Notes: generated by a model not told the origin, from the sequence alone. A stretch of 25,394 nucleotides of DNA from Bacteroidota bacterium (GCA_947447835.1 CANFLP010000011.1:1-25394); one strand, 5' to 3'. Counted from the stretch's first letter, positions 15,090 through 23,711 are shown. Translations and numbers: made by a program.

Positions 15090-15536
15090 ATGCAAACAAA
15101 CCAGAACGATATAGAATTATTAGAAGACAAAGCAAAGGCAGAGGCCATATTTGGCAATTCCGCTTTAGCTCAAATGGAGGAGATGAATAATCAAGTGCCT
15201 TTGGATTATTTCAATCAATTTGAAGCGCGTGCCTTACATGCAATTAAAAAAAATAAGACAAAAGCAACCATATTTAATATTGGCAAATATGCACAATTAG
15301 CGGTCGCAGCAAGTTTACTAATTATAGCTGCAACTACTTTTGCATATATACAATCTAATAAGTCAGAACAGCCTGCTTCTATTGCATTGAACATGCAAGA
15401 AATTCCAAGTGAAGAAATTGACTCTTATGTAAATGCAAACGAAGAAATTGCTGAAATCGACTGGCAATCTGAAATAAACAAAGAAGGCACAAACTTGGAA
15501 TCACTAAATACACATTCAATTAAAGACAGCAACTAA
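15090..15536 (+). CDS. Single-pass membrane protein in anti-sigma position
   Basis: A 148-residue protein with one hydrophobic helix at about 68-86 (LAVAASLLIIAATTFAYI), a basic stretch just before it (KKNKTKATIFNIGK), and an acidic C-terminal part (EEIDSYVNANEEIAEIDW). The N-terminal segment NQVPLDYFNQFEARALHAI resembles the VP-x-GYF motif seen in Bacteroidota proteins encoded after ECF sigma genes. Topology would place the first 65 residues in the cytoplasm and the acidic tail in the periplasm. The anti-sigma role is inferred from position and topology; I do not see a recognisable zinc anti-sigma HxxxCxxC motif. It is in an operon with its neighbours (gaps 33 and 29 bases). Confidence 0.7.
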   Translation: MQTNQNDIELLEDKAKAEAIFGNSALAQMEEMNNQVPLDYFNQFEARALHAIKKNKTKATIFNIGKYAQLAVAASLLIIAATTFAYIQSNKSEQPASIALNMQEIPSEEIDSYVNANEEIAEIDWQSEINKEGTNLESLNTHSIKDSN

Positions 15537-15565
15537 ATTCAATAAATAATATTTAAATATAAAAC

Positions 15566-16015
15566 ATGAAAAATATCATAGCACTATTCGTTTTACTTGC
15601 GCTTGCAATTACAACAAATGCACAACAACCAGCACCACCAAGACCTCCAATGGGTCAGGGCCCAAGAGACGGACGCTTTATGGGTAGAGGAGGAAGAGGG
15701 GGAAACAAAGAAAAAATTGAAATGTTTAAAATTCAATTTATTACTGAAAAATTAGCGTTAACTACTTCCGAAGCAGAGCAATTTTGGCCAGTTTATGAAA
15801 GTCATAAAAAAGCTACACAAGAAATTATAGCTAATAAATCTACCGATGAAATTCAACTTCAGGAAGCTATGTTAAATGCTAGAAAGAAATTCAAAAATGA
15901 TCTTAAGCCTGTTTTAAAAACTGATGAAAGAGTGAATGAGGCATTAAAAGTAGATCGTGAATTTCTAAAAAAAGTTCGTTTTGAAATGATGCGTAGAAAA
16001 GGATTTCAATCCTAA
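15566..16015 (+). CDS. Spy/CpxP-like periplasmic protein
   Basis: A 149-residue protein with a signal peptide ending TNA|Q near residue 19. A Pro/Gly/Arg-rich linker (about 22-48, with repeated GRGG) is followed by an all-helical part with KIQFITEKLALTTSEAEQFWPVYESHKKA and a charged, Met/Arg-rich end. This matches small helical proteins in Bacteroidota often encoded at the end of ECF sigma operons and related to the periplasmic chaperone or sensor Spy and CpxP. A role in sensing or buffering envelope stress is likely but not proved. It is the last gene of the unit, closed by a terminator at 16037. Confidence 0.8.
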   Translation: MKNIIALFVLLALAITTNAQQPAPPRPPMGQGPRDGRFMGRGGRGGNKEKIEMFKIQFITEKLALTTSEAEQFWPVYESHKKATQEIIANKSTDEIQLQEAMLNARKKFKNDLKPVLKTDERVNEALKVDREFLKKVRFEMMRRKGFQS

Positions 16016-16036
16016 TTAATACACTTGAATTGTTTT

Positions 16037-16070
16037 AAACGCCTCTAGTAACCTGGAGGCGTTTTTATTT
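16037..16070 (+). terminator. Rho-independent terminator of the sigma operon
   Basis: AAACGCCTC (16037-16045) pairs perfectly with GAGGCGTTT (16056-16064), a 9-bp stem with a 10-base loop, and is followed by TTATTTT. It lies 22 bases after the Spy-like stop and ends the three-gene ECF operon. Confidence 0.85.
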
Positions 16071-16110
16071 TCTGCCTCCGTTTTCGTATATTACAGTACA
16101 AATATTTTAC

Positions 16111-17550
16111 ATGAAAAAGATTCTTGGCCTTGTAGGAGTTCTATTATTGGTTTTAGTCAGTGTATTAATTTTCAATACCCTAGGTAATAAACCAAATAAT
16201 AATCAGCAGTTAGTTACATTAGATTCGCTTCCTCAAAATGCCATTGAGCATATGAGTGCTGCAATTCAACTCAAAACGGAGACTCCTAATGATGATTATC
16301 AATTTGACACAGCCACTTTCATGCAATATCGAAAATTTATCGAAGTCTCTTACCCATTAATCCATAAAAGCTTACACAGAACCATTGTAGATAGTTTTAA
16401 TTACATCTATGAGTGGAAGGGAACAGATACCAGTATACTCCCAATGGTTTTAATGGCCCACTATGACGTGGTGCCTGTTGAGGAATCTGCTGTAAGACTA
16501 TGGCATGCTAAGCCTTATGGAGGCGAGATTAAGGAAAATTATATTTGGGGACGCGGTGTGTTAGACGACAAGAGTAGTATGATTAGTATTTTAGAAGCTA
16601 CTGAAGCACAATTACAAAAAGGTTTCCAACCAAAACAAACTATTTTACTTTGTTTTGGTGCAGATGAGGAATCTAGTGGGAAAGGTGCTACAGCAGTAGT
16701 AAAATATTTTAAAGATCAACATAAAAGATTCGACTTAGTTGTAGACGAGGGCGGTGAAATTTCTACCGAGGACAATCAATCAATAAAAGCGCCTATTGCA
16801 GCTATTGGCGTAGGAGAAAAGGGATATGTAACATTAGTACTTACAGCACAAAAGGCTGGTGGTCATTCCTCCATACCTGCCAATCATACTGCCATTGATA
16901 TTTTAAGTAGAGCCATTACTAAAGTGAATGACAATCCTATTCCTACAAAACTAACTACACCTATCAAAGCCTATTTAAAAAGTATTAGCGCCTATAATGA
17001 TAATTTTTTTGAGAAAATGGCTTTATCTAATTTATGGTTATTTGAAAGCCGTATTGTTAAAAGTTTATCTGAACAGCCTACAAGCAACGCGCTAATAAGA
17101 ACAACATTAGTACCTACTGTATTTAATAGTGGCGTTAGGGATAATGTAATTCCTACTTTTGCAACTGCATATATAAATAGTAGAATTCTTCCAGGTCAAT
17201 CTAGCAAGGATGTTTTTGACTATGTTCAAAAAGTTATAGACGATACTAATATTAAAATTACTTACTATAAAAATTATATGACCGAACCTTCACCAACTAC
17301 CGATGTTAATAGTAAGTATTACAAGCGTGTCGAAAAAGTGGTACGTTCTGTTGTTAAAGATGTTGTGGTAGCGCCCATGTTAATGGTAGGTGCAACCGAT
17401 TCAAGAAACTATCGTGAAGTAAGTGATGGCGTTGTGAACTTCACTCCACTTACCGATGCAAAAGGATATCATGGCATTGACGAACGTATGCTTATATCTG
17501 ATTTTCAAAAATGCTTTAATTTCTATACACTTTTAATTAAGGGCGAGTAG
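16111..17550 (+). CDS. M20-family metallopeptidase (carboxypeptidase S-like), membrane-anchored
   Basis: A 479-residue protein with an N-terminal hydrophobic anchor (about 4-22) and no clear signal cleavage site. The M20 di-zinc site is complete: H117 and D119 in MAHYDVVP, D152 in GRGVLDDKSS, E186-E187 in GADEESSG, D212 in VVDEGG, and H454 in KGYHGIDERM. The dimerisation insert begins about GHSSIPANHTAID (251-263). It should hydrolyse dipeptides or N-acyl amino acids outside the inner membrane. Carboxypeptidase S (CPS1) and PM20D1-type N-fatty-acyl amino acid hydrolases belong to this length class. It stands alone, between the sigma operon and the convergent sugar transporter. Confidence 0.92.
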   Translation: MKKILGLVGVLLLVLVSVLIFNTLGNKPNNNQQLVTLDSLPQNAIEHMSAAIQLKTETPNDDYQFDTATFMQYRKFIEVSYPLIHKSLHRTIVDSFNYIYEWKGTDTSILPMVLMAHYDVVPVEESAVRLWHAKPYGGEIKENYIWGRGVLDDKSSMISILEATEAQLQKGFQPKQTILLCFGADEESSGKGATAVVKYFKDQHKRFDLVVDEGGEISTEDNQSIKAPIAAIGVGEKGYVTLVLTAQKAGGHSSIPANHTAIDILSRAITKVNDNPIPTKLTTPIKAYLKSISAYNDNFFEKMALSNLWLFESRIVKSLSEQPTSNALIRTTLVPTVFNSGVRDNVIPTFATAYINSRILPGQSSKDVFDYVQKVIDDTNIKITYYKNYMTEPSPTTDVNSKYYKRVEKVVRSVVKDVVVAPMLMVGATDSRNYREVSDGVVNFTPLTDAKGYHGIDERMLISDFQKCFNFYTLLIKGE

Positions 17551-17621
17551 TCGACAAGTGATAAGTCACTTATTGATATATTAGAAAAGTAAATGCACTA
17601 TTTGAAAAAAATATATACTAG

Positions 17622-18866
17622 TTAATTAATAAACCTAATCTTGCTGCCTTTCCAACCAAAGTAGGCAACTACCAAGAAGCAGCACAATGGTACTATGTAT
17701 GCCAATTGTATATTACCTGTGGCATCACTAATTAAACCAAACACTCTTGGTAAAATAGCACCTCCCACAATTGACATGACTATTAAGCTACTTGCCATTT
17801 CGGTATCAGGACCCAAGTCCTTTATTCCTAAAGAAAATATTGTAGGGAACATGATGGACATAAAAAAGCAAATTCCAATTAAAGCATAAATTGTTATTGT
17901 ACCTTTTGCTGTAATTGCTATCACACATAAAAAGGCACTTAATAAAGCATAGGCTGTTAATAATTTATTAGGCGCTATAATTTTCATAAGCGCAGTTCCT
18001 AAAAAACGTCCAACTAAAAAGGCAAGACCTCCTATACTTAAATAGTCTGCAGCTTGTAATTCAGAAATACCCGCAACTTGTGTTGAGTATATAATAAATA
18101 AACTAAATACACAAACCTGTGCACCTATATAAAAAAATTGTGCTATAACCGCCCAACTCAAATGAGCATGCCTAAATGTTTTAAGTAAACTTCCTTCCCT
18201 ATTTTCGGTTTGCTTATTTCGTATATCTGGAAGTTGAATAAAATAAAATAACAATGCTATCACTAATAATACTATTCCTAAAATAGTATAGGGTGTTTTT
18301 ACCGAATAAGCTTCCGTAGCTAAAGCCACCTTTCTAACACCGTCAGTCATAGCAGCTAATTGGGCATCGGTATACCCTTTGGTTAATATTACTCTTGCTC
18401 CAATAGCAGGAGCCAATGCAACTGCTAAGCCGTTAAAAGACTGTGCCAGATTAAGCCTTTGAGTAGATGTAGCTGGATCACCTAATGCAGAAGCAAATGG
18501 ATTAGCAGCTGTTTCTAAAATGGTTAAGCCACAGGCAATTACAAATAAAGCAATTAAGAAATATCCATAAGATTGATGGTTGGCGGCAGGTACAAATAAG
18601 AAAGCACCAATTGAGAATAATACAAGACCAGCGATAATTCCAATTTGGTACCCCCATTTCTTCATGATAAAGCCAGCCGGCAATGCCATAAAAAAATAGG
18701 CTACAAAAACCGCAGAGTCCACTAAAGTAGACTGTGTTGTAGTTAGTGTAAAAGATCTTTTTAAATGTGGAATTAATATAGGATCCAAATTATGTGCGAA
18801 TCCCCATAAAAAAAACAAACAGGTAATTAATATAAAAGGGACTAGTTGGTTTTTTGTCTTTTGCAT
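17622..18866 (-). CDS. FucP-family sugar:proton symporter (MFS)
   Basis: A 414-residue permease with about 12 hydrophobic helices. It belongs to the FucP/GluP family: LFFLWGFAHNLDPILIPHLK at the start, AVFVAYFFMALPAGFIMKKWGYQIGI (motif A region), and LETAANPF with Glu118, probably the proton-coupling Glu of this family in TM4. It imports a sugar such as fucose, glucose or galactose with protons across the inner membrane; specificity cannot be read. No sugar kinase, isomerase or regulator lies next to it. A near-consensus box (TATATTTA on the minus strand, 18884-18891) is about 18 bases before the ATG. Confidence 0.9.
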   Translation of the reverse strand: MQKTKNQLVPFILITCLFFLWGFAHNLDPILIPHLKRSFTLTTTQSTLVDSAVFVAYFFMALPAGFIMKKWGYQIGIIAGLVLFSIGAFLFVPAANHQSYGYFLIALFVIACGLTILETAANPFASALGDPATSTQRLNLAQSFNGLAVALAPAIGARVILTKGYTDAQLAAMTDGVRKVALATEAYSVKTPYTILGIVLLVIALLFYFIQLPDIRNKQTENREGSLLKTFRHAHLSWAVIAQFFYIGAQVCVFSLFIIYSTQVAGISELQAADYLSIGGLAFLVGRFLGTALMKIIAPNKLLTAYALLSAFLCVIAITAKGTITIYALIGICFFMSIMFPTIFSLGIKDLGPDTEMASSLIVMSIVGGAILPRVFGLISDATGNIQLAYIVPLCCFLVVAYFGWKGSKIRFIN

Positions 18867-18883
18867 GGCATCTTAATTATAGC

Positions 18884-18891
18884 TAAATATA
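18884..18891 (-). promoter_or_regulatory. Near-consensus -7 box (TATATTTA) for the sugar symporter gene
   Basis: The minus strand reads TATATTTA, one base off TAnnTTTG, about 18 bases before the start codon. No -33 partner is visible. Confidence 0.25.
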
Positions 18892-18920
18892 ATAAAAAAT
18901 AAGTTTCAGTAGGTTTCCTT

Positions 18921-18928
18921 TATTTTTG
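18921..18928 (+). promoter_or_regulatory. Bacteroidota -7 box (TATTTTTG) for the NIPSNAP gene
   Basis: TATTTTTG matches TAnnTTTG exactly and ends 16 bases before the first possible ATG (18945) and 22 before the second (18951). The -33 region is not clear. Confidence 0.4.
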
Positions 18929-18944
18929 ACACCACACAAAATAT

Positions 18945-19730
18945 ATGATTATGAAAAAAATACTGGCCATTGTTATTATGACAATTTGTTCCATTAACGC
19001 ATTCTCTAATAATGCCGAAAAAAATAGAGACTATTATTTGATTCAGGTTTACCATTGTAGCACACAGGCACAGGTAAATCATATAGACAACTATTTAAAA
19101 GAAACCTACCTACCATTTTTGCATAGTAACGGCATTGTTAAAGTTGGCGTATTTGCTCCAGTTGATAATGACACAGCAGTTGATAAAAGATTATTTATTT
19201 GGGTGCCTTTAAAATCATTAGCACAGTTGGATGTATTAGACCAAAAAATAGAAGCATTAGACCCTTATGGCGACAAACCTCTTATACATTTAGAAAATGC
19301 AGATGGTAGCTTAGCTTACAATAGAATTGAGAGAATATTGACAAAGTCTTTTAAAGACCAACCCGTATTTGAAACAAAATCAGACCTAACAAAAAGCCCT
19401 GATCGTATTTATGAATATAGAAGCTATGAAAGTGAAACAGAAAATTTACATTTAAGAAAAGTGCATATGTTTAATGAGGGTGATGAAATTGGTTTATTTA
19501 AAAGATTGCACTTTAATGCTGTTTTTTATTCTAAAGTAATTGCTGGATCGCGAATGCCTAATTTGATTTACATGACTAGCTTTAATAACATGGAAGATCG
19601 TAATGCACATTGGAAAGCATTTGGAGACGATGCTCAATGGAAAAAAATATCTACGATGGATATGTATAAAAAAACAGTATCAAAAAATGATACTGTTTTA
19701 ATGACTGCTAGATTATATGCGGACTTTTAA
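18945..19730 (+). CDS. Exported NIPSNAP-family protein
   Basis: A 261-residue protein with a signal peptide; cleavage is likely after NAFS near residue 21. ATGs at 18945 and 18951 are both possible. It has two ferredoxin-like NIPSNAP halves: the first from RDYYLIQVYHC, the second from RIYEYRSYES (about 149-158), with the typical MTSFNNMEDRNAHWKAFGDDAQWKKI near the end. NIPSNAP proteins have no settled enzymatic role. The stop codon overlaps that of the convergent TolC gene by four bases, and the last 60 bases also contain the minus-strand terminator of the efflux operon. It is the one predicted exported protein here without Gln after the cleavage site. Confidence 0.88.
   Translation: MIMKKILAIVIMTICSINAFSNNAEKNRDYYLIQVYHCSTQAQVNHIDNYLKETYLPFLHSNGIVKVGVFAPVDNDTAVDKRLFIWVPLKSLAQLDVLDQKIEALDPYGDKPLIHLENADGSLAYNRIERILTKSFKDQPVFETKSDLTKSPDRIYEYRSYESETENLHLRKVHMFNEGDEIGLFKRLHFNAVFYSKVIAGSRMPNLIYMTSFNNMEDRNAHWKAFGDDAQWKKISTMDMYKKTVSKNDTVLMTARLYADF
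19668..19699 (-). terminator. Terminator of the efflux operon, inside the NIPSNAP coding sequence
   Basis: On the minus strand AAAACAGTATC (from 19699) pairs perfectly with GATACTGTTTT (to 19671), an 11-bp stem with a 7-base loop, and the T-run continues to 19668 for seven T in total. It lies 28 bases after the TolC stop, fully inside the end of the convergent NIPSNAP gene. On the plus strand only four T follow before AATG, so it should be weaker there. Confidence 0.7.
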
Positions 19731-21019
19731 TCTATAATATCAACACCAGTTAATTTTACAAGTTCCAACTGGGCATTGCATAATTGGTATTGATATTGTA
19801 ATTGGTTTAATAATGCTTTTTGATAATCGGAATTAGCAGAAGTAATTTCCAAAGGAGTAGCGATACCATTTTTCAATTTACTTACACTTAATTTTTGCGC
19901 TAATGCGGCTTGCTCAATTTGGGTAGCCGCATTTTTTATTCTATTCTCACTACTATTTATATCAATTAATGCAGCTTGAATATCTTTTTCTGTATCGTGT
20001 ATCAAAACGGCAATATTTGTTTCACTTAATGCCTGAGCACGTTCCTGTAATTTCACCATTTGCTTGATTTTTCCTCCATTAAACAATGGAACAGAAAGTC
20101 CTACACCCGCATTATAATTGAATCTTGGATCATTGATACTTGGCAAATAACCATTCCTTGAACCTACGGCAGCTTTAATGCCTACATAAGGTTTTTCACC
20201 TAGTTTACTAATAGCAACGTCATTTTTTGCAATATCAAATTTATCTTTTGCAATGGCCAAAGAAGGATTATGATTGATAGCAATTTGCATTGCTTCCTCA
20301 AGCGTGTAGCTTTTTACAGTGATTGCTAATTGACCTTCTTTAATATCCTTAACTCCTGTTGCATAGTTTAATAAATTCAACAACTTTTTCAAATTCGTTT
20401 CTAAATCAATTTTGCGATTGTTTTCATTGTCAATTTTAGACTGGATTGTTAATACATCCAATTGAATCGCATTTCCATTTTTTAATTGTGCGTCGATGAC
20501 AGTTTTATTTTCATTTAACAAAGCCAGGACTTCATTTTGAATTGCAATTGCTTTTTTTGCAAATACAATTTGAAAGTACAATTGACTTACTTGTGTAAAT
20601 AGACTGTTTTTTAATTGTGCTGCAACATGATGTGCCGTTTGCAATTCTAGTTTAGATTTTTCGATATTGGCCTTTAATCTTCCAAAATCAAATAATGTAT
20701 AAGTTCCATTTAATGCAGCAGAAACATTGTGCTCAGGAGCAAATTGAAAGGTTTTTTCTCCAAATGGAACTTCAATTTTAGGTTGCACATATGCATAACT
20801 AGCATCAACGGTAACATCAGGATACTTATTTAACTCAGTCAGTTTTAACTTATCTTCTGCAAGTTGCACAGATTGTTCCACTTCCTTTACTTTAGGGAAG
20901 TAGGTTAATGAATGCTGTAATAATGATTTTAATTCATTATTTACTATTCCTTGTGCGTTTGCCATTCCTATTAAACAGCATATCGCAAATGCAGATGTAA
21001 TTAATTTTTTCATTTTCAT
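19727..21019 (-). CDS. TolC-family outer-membrane efflux protein
   Basis: A 430-residue protein with a signal peptide ending ANA|Q near residue 22 (start ATG at 21019, or 21013 two codons later). It has the duplicated outer-membrane efflux-protein domain: long helical stretches with LQHSLTYFPKVKEVEQSVQLAEDKL and AMQIAINHNPSLAIAKDKF, and beta-barrel strands such as VSAALNGTYTLFDFGRL and GVGLSVPLFNGGKIKQM, which mark the two repeats. Length fits TolC/CusC relatives. It should form the trimeric outer-membrane exit duct for the EmrAB-like pump encoded just upstream (7-base gap). Confidence 0.92.
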   Translation of the reverse strand: MKMKKLITSAFAICCLIGMANAQGIVNNELKSLLQHSLTYFPKVKEVEQSVQLAEDKLKLTELNKYPDVTVDASYAYVQPKIEVPFGEKTFQFAPEHNVSAALNGTYTLFDFGRLKANIEKSKLELQTAHHVAAQLKNSLFTQVSQLYFQIVFAKKAIAIQNEVLALLNENKTVIDAQLKNGNAIQLDVLTIQSKIDNENNRKIDLETNLKKLLNLLNYATGVKDIKEGQLAITVKSYTLEEAMQIAINHNPSLAIAKDKFDIAKNDVAISKLGEKPYVGIKAAVGSRNGYLPSINDPRFNYNAGVGLSVPLFNGGKIKQMVKLQERAQALSETNIAVLIHDTEKDIQAALIDINSSENRIKNAATQIEQAALAQKLSVSKLKNGIATPLEITSANSDYQKALLNQLQYQYQLCNAQLELVKLTGVDIID

Positions 21020-21026
21020 AACTATT

Positions 21027-22601
21027 TTAATGCGCTTCAGCAGCAGCTTCTAACGCAGCTTTGTCTAATTTTTTTCGAGTTCTCAAAAAGAATACCAATG
21101 GGATAACCACTAAAAAGAAGATTCCCACTAATCTAAACGTATCTAAATAAGATAGATAATAAGCTTGTCTATCTACAGACATGTCAATCATTTTATATGC
21201 ACGTTGTGTTGCACCGTGGAAGTCACCAGTCTTTGATGCAATCCCCTGAGAAACCGCACCCACTCTTTCTTTCCATTGTGCTCCATCTGCTGGTAAATTG
21301 GCAATTAAGTTAGTTCTATGTTTAAAGTATTGTTGGGCAACATAATTATTGGCAATCGCAATACCAAAAGCACCACCCAACTGTCTAATCATATTATTTA
21401 AAGAAATGCCTGATGCATAATCCTTTGGTTCTAATCCAACCACTGCTTGATTAATCAATGGTAATTGACTCATTGAAATTCCAAAGGCACGAATTAATAA
21501 TGGCCAGAAGAAATCCCATTTACCTGCATCAGGAGGCATAGCTGCACTATAAAATGCGTAAACCGAAAATAAACTAAAGCCAACTATCACAAAAGGAATA
21601 GGGGTGACACCCTTACTCATTAACTTACCTATAATGGGCATCATGATGACACCTGCTAATGTTGGTGGCAATAAGGAAATTCCTGTTTCAAAGGAAGTAT
21701 AGCCCATAATACGCTGTGCCAATACAGGATAAACAAATACCGAAGTGAATAGTCCGAAGCCAGCAACAAAAGTAAATATGGTGGTAAAGGCCAGGTTTCT
21801 ATTTCCCAATACCCTTAAATTAACAGCTGGTTGCTTTATACTCAACTCGTACCATATAAACATACCAAGACCAACTACAGCAATCATAGAACAAAAACGG
21901 ATCGTTTCACTCGTAAACCACTCTTCGGATTCTCCTCGCTCTAGTACATATTGTAAACAACCGATACCCACTGCTAATAGTAGAATACCCGTATAGTCAA
22001 TTTTAATATCTTTCTTGTTTTTTCCCTCACCTTCTTTTTTATCAATAAACGTATAGGCCAGGAAAGTCGCTATAAAACCAATTGGAATATTAATCATGAA
22101 AATTAATGGCCAACTTTGATGCTCAATAATCCAGCCACCTAAGGTCGGGCCTAAGGTCGGACCCAATACGATACCCATACCAAATAAACCTGCCGCCATA
22201 GGGCGCTCTTTAGGTTCAAATGCATCAAACAAAATGGCTTGAGAAGTGGACAACAAAGCACCACCTCCGACACCTTGTACAAATCGCCATATAATTAATT
22301 CCACTAAACTATCCGACTGCCCGCACAGGTAGGAAGCGATGGTGAAAATAATCATCGAGACGATGTAATAATTTTTACGGCCAAAATATTCGGCTAAAAA
22401 CCCGGTTAATGGAATAATGATAACATTGGCAATTGCATAAGAAGTAATTACCCAACTAATATCTTCAATGCTAACGCCAAGGCTTCCAGAAATATCTGTT
22501 AATGCCACGTTTACAATTGAAGTATCAATCAACTCCATTATGGCAGCTGATACTGTTGTAATTACAATAATTGCTTTTGCTATTCCTTTAGGAGTTGCCA
22601 T
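21027..22601 (-). CDS. emrB: EmrB/QacA-type DHA2 MFS multidrug transporter
   Basis: A 524-residue inner-membrane drug:proton antiporter with about 14 hydrophobic helices. The first helix has MELIDTSIVNVAL with Asp26 (motif D1). Motif A reads GFLAEYFGRK (67-76) and motif C GIVLGPTLGPTLGG (143-156), followed by WPLIFMINIPIG, which is typical of EmrB/DHA2. The ATG at 22601 (MATPKGIAKA) is preferred over a TTG at 22616 that would overlap the upstream stop. It follows the adaptor gene by 4 bases and precedes TolC by 7, so the three form one operon and probably one tripartite pump exporting lipophilic drugs or bile-like compounds. Confidence 0.93.
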   Translation of the reverse strand: MATPKGIAKAIIVITTVSAAIMELIDTSIVNVALTDISGSLGVSIEDISWVITSYAIANVIIIPLTGFLAEYFGRKNYYIVSMIIFTIASYLCGQSDSLVELIIWRFVQGVGGGALLSTSQAILFDAFEPKERPMAAGLFGMGIVLGPTLGPTLGGWIIEHQSWPLIFMINIPIGFIATFLAYTFIDKKEGEGKNKKDIKIDYTGILLLAVGIGCLQYVLERGESEEWFTSETIRFCSMIAVVGLGMFIWYELSIKQPAVNLRVLGNRNLAFTTIFTFVAGFGLFTSVFVYPVLAQRIMGYTSFETGISLLPPTLAGVIMMPIIGKLMSKGVTPIPFVIVGFSLFSVYAFYSAAMPPDAGKWDFFWPLLIRAFGISMSQLPLINQAVVGLEPKDYASGISLNNMIRQLGGAFGIAIANNYVAQQYFKHRTNLIANLPADGAQWKERVGAVSQGIASKTGDFHGATQRAYKMIDMSVDRQAYYLSYLDTFRLVGIFFLVVIPLVFFLRTRKKLDKAALEAAAEAH

Positions 22602-22605
22602 TAAA

Positions 22606-23643
22606 CTATTTGTCAACGGTGATAAATACGCTCATACCTGCTCTCAACTTGCTTTTAAAAGCAGCTTGATTATTGATTGAGATTTTAACAGGAATTCTTT
22701 GTGTTACTTTAATAAAGTTCCCACTTGAATTATCTGGAGGCAATAAAGAAAATTTTGCACCTGTTGCATCACTTAAGCTCGTAATGGTTCCTTGAATATC
22801 TAAATCAGGGAAAGCATCCAAGCGTACATTTACTTTTTTCCCTTCATGTAAAGCTTCTAATTGACTTTCTTTAAAATTGGCTACAATCCAATAGCTGCTA
22901 TCATTTACGACAGAAAACATAGGTGTTCCTGCTTGAACAAATTGTCCAATGCTAATATTTTTCTTGCCAATTTTACCAGTACTTGGGGTAGTGATTTTAG
23001 TATAAGAAAGTTTTAATTCTGTCTCCTTAATTTTTGCTTGCTTCATTTGAATCAAAGCATTAGCTCTATTTACATTTTCTCTTAATACAGCAATTTTATT
23101 ATTCGCAGTTGCATATTCTGTTTGCGCATTATTTGCTTCTTGATTGGCAGCAGCCAATTGATATTCAGTTTCGTCTAATTGTTTTTTTGTGATGGCTTGT
23201 TCTTTAAACAAGTTTTGATCTCTTTGTAAATCATTAGCCACTTTTTTCTGACGAATGCTTCTTAATTCAATCACGCCTTTGTTGTTTTTCAAAGACAGAA
23301 TTGCATTTTCTAATTGTGCTTTGGCATTAGAAACATCTGCATTTGATTGTTGTAAATCTGCTTTTTGCTCTTCCAGCTGCATTTGCAATTCGGCATCGTC
23401 AAGTTCCGCAACCAATTGATTTTGACTTACAGAATCATAATCCTTAATAGATATATTTTTAACGTATCCAGATATTCTAGTCAACACAGGCACGATTGAT
23501 GTTTCAATCTGTGCATTGTCTGTGGTTTCATGCGTTAATGAAAAAGCCACTTTTTTAATTCCAAAATAAAGGGCAACGACCAATAAAATGCCAATTACCA
23601 CTTTTCTGATTATAGCTTGCTTTTGCTTTTTGTCTTGCTCCAT
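22606..23643 (-). CDS. emrA: EmrA/HlyD-type membrane fusion adaptor
   Basis: A 345-residue adaptor with an N-terminal membrane anchor (about 11-30), then the EmrA-type segment THETTDNAQIETSIVPVLTRISGYV (lipoyl/barrel-sandwich half), a long coiled coil at about 80-210 rich in Gln, Ala, Asn and Lys, and a second lipoyl half with LSYTKITTPSTGKIGKKNISIGQFVQAG. The C-terminal part is a beta-barrel (ISINNQAAFKSKLRAGMSVFITVD). It links the EmrB-type pump to the TolC-type channel across the periplasm. A TAAATTTG box at 23676-23683 lies about 32 bases upstream, so this may be the first gene of its own transcript although the RND gene is only 68 bases away. Confidence 0.92.
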   Translation of the reverse strand: MEQDKKQKQAIIRKVVIGILLVVALYFGIKKVAFSLTHETTDNAQIETSIVPVLTRISGYVKNISIKDYDSVSQNQLVAELDDAELQMQLEEQKADLQQSNADVSNAKAQLENAILSLKNNKGVIELRSIRQKKVANDLQRDQNLFKEQAITKKQLDETEYQLAAANQEANNAQTEYATANNKIAVLRENVNRANALIQMKQAKIKETELKLSYTKITTPSTGKIGKKNISIGQFVQAGTPMFSVVNDSSYWIVANFKESQLEALHEGKKVNVRLDAFPDLDIQGTITSLSDATGAKFSLLPPDNSSGNFIKVTQRIPVKISINNQAAFKSKLRAGMSVFITVDK

Positions 23644-23675
23644 CGTTATATTATTATATGATTCTTTTGAAAGTG

Positions 23676-23683
23676 CAAATTTA
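23676..23683 (-). promoter_or_regulatory. Bacteroidota -7 box (TAAATTTG) before the EmrA-like gene
   Basis: The minus strand reads TAAATTTG, an exact TAnnTTTG match ending 32 bases before the adaptor ATG, in the 68-base gap after the RND gene. The surrounding TCTAAATTTGC is identical to the box before the HAD phosphatase gene. It suggests that the adaptor-pump-channel genes can be transcribed apart from the RND gene. Confidence 0.45.
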
Positions 23684-23711
23684 GATAATAATAAGAAAAG
23701 CTTGTATTAAA

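Noticed and set aside
17556..17573. Short hairpin after the M20 peptidase stop
   Set aside because: Only 6 bp of stem and no T-run; too weak to call a terminator.
22135..22175. Direct repeat of TAAGGTCGG in the EmrB-like gene
   Set aside because: It encodes the GPTLGPTLGG of transporter motif C, a normal protein-level pattern.
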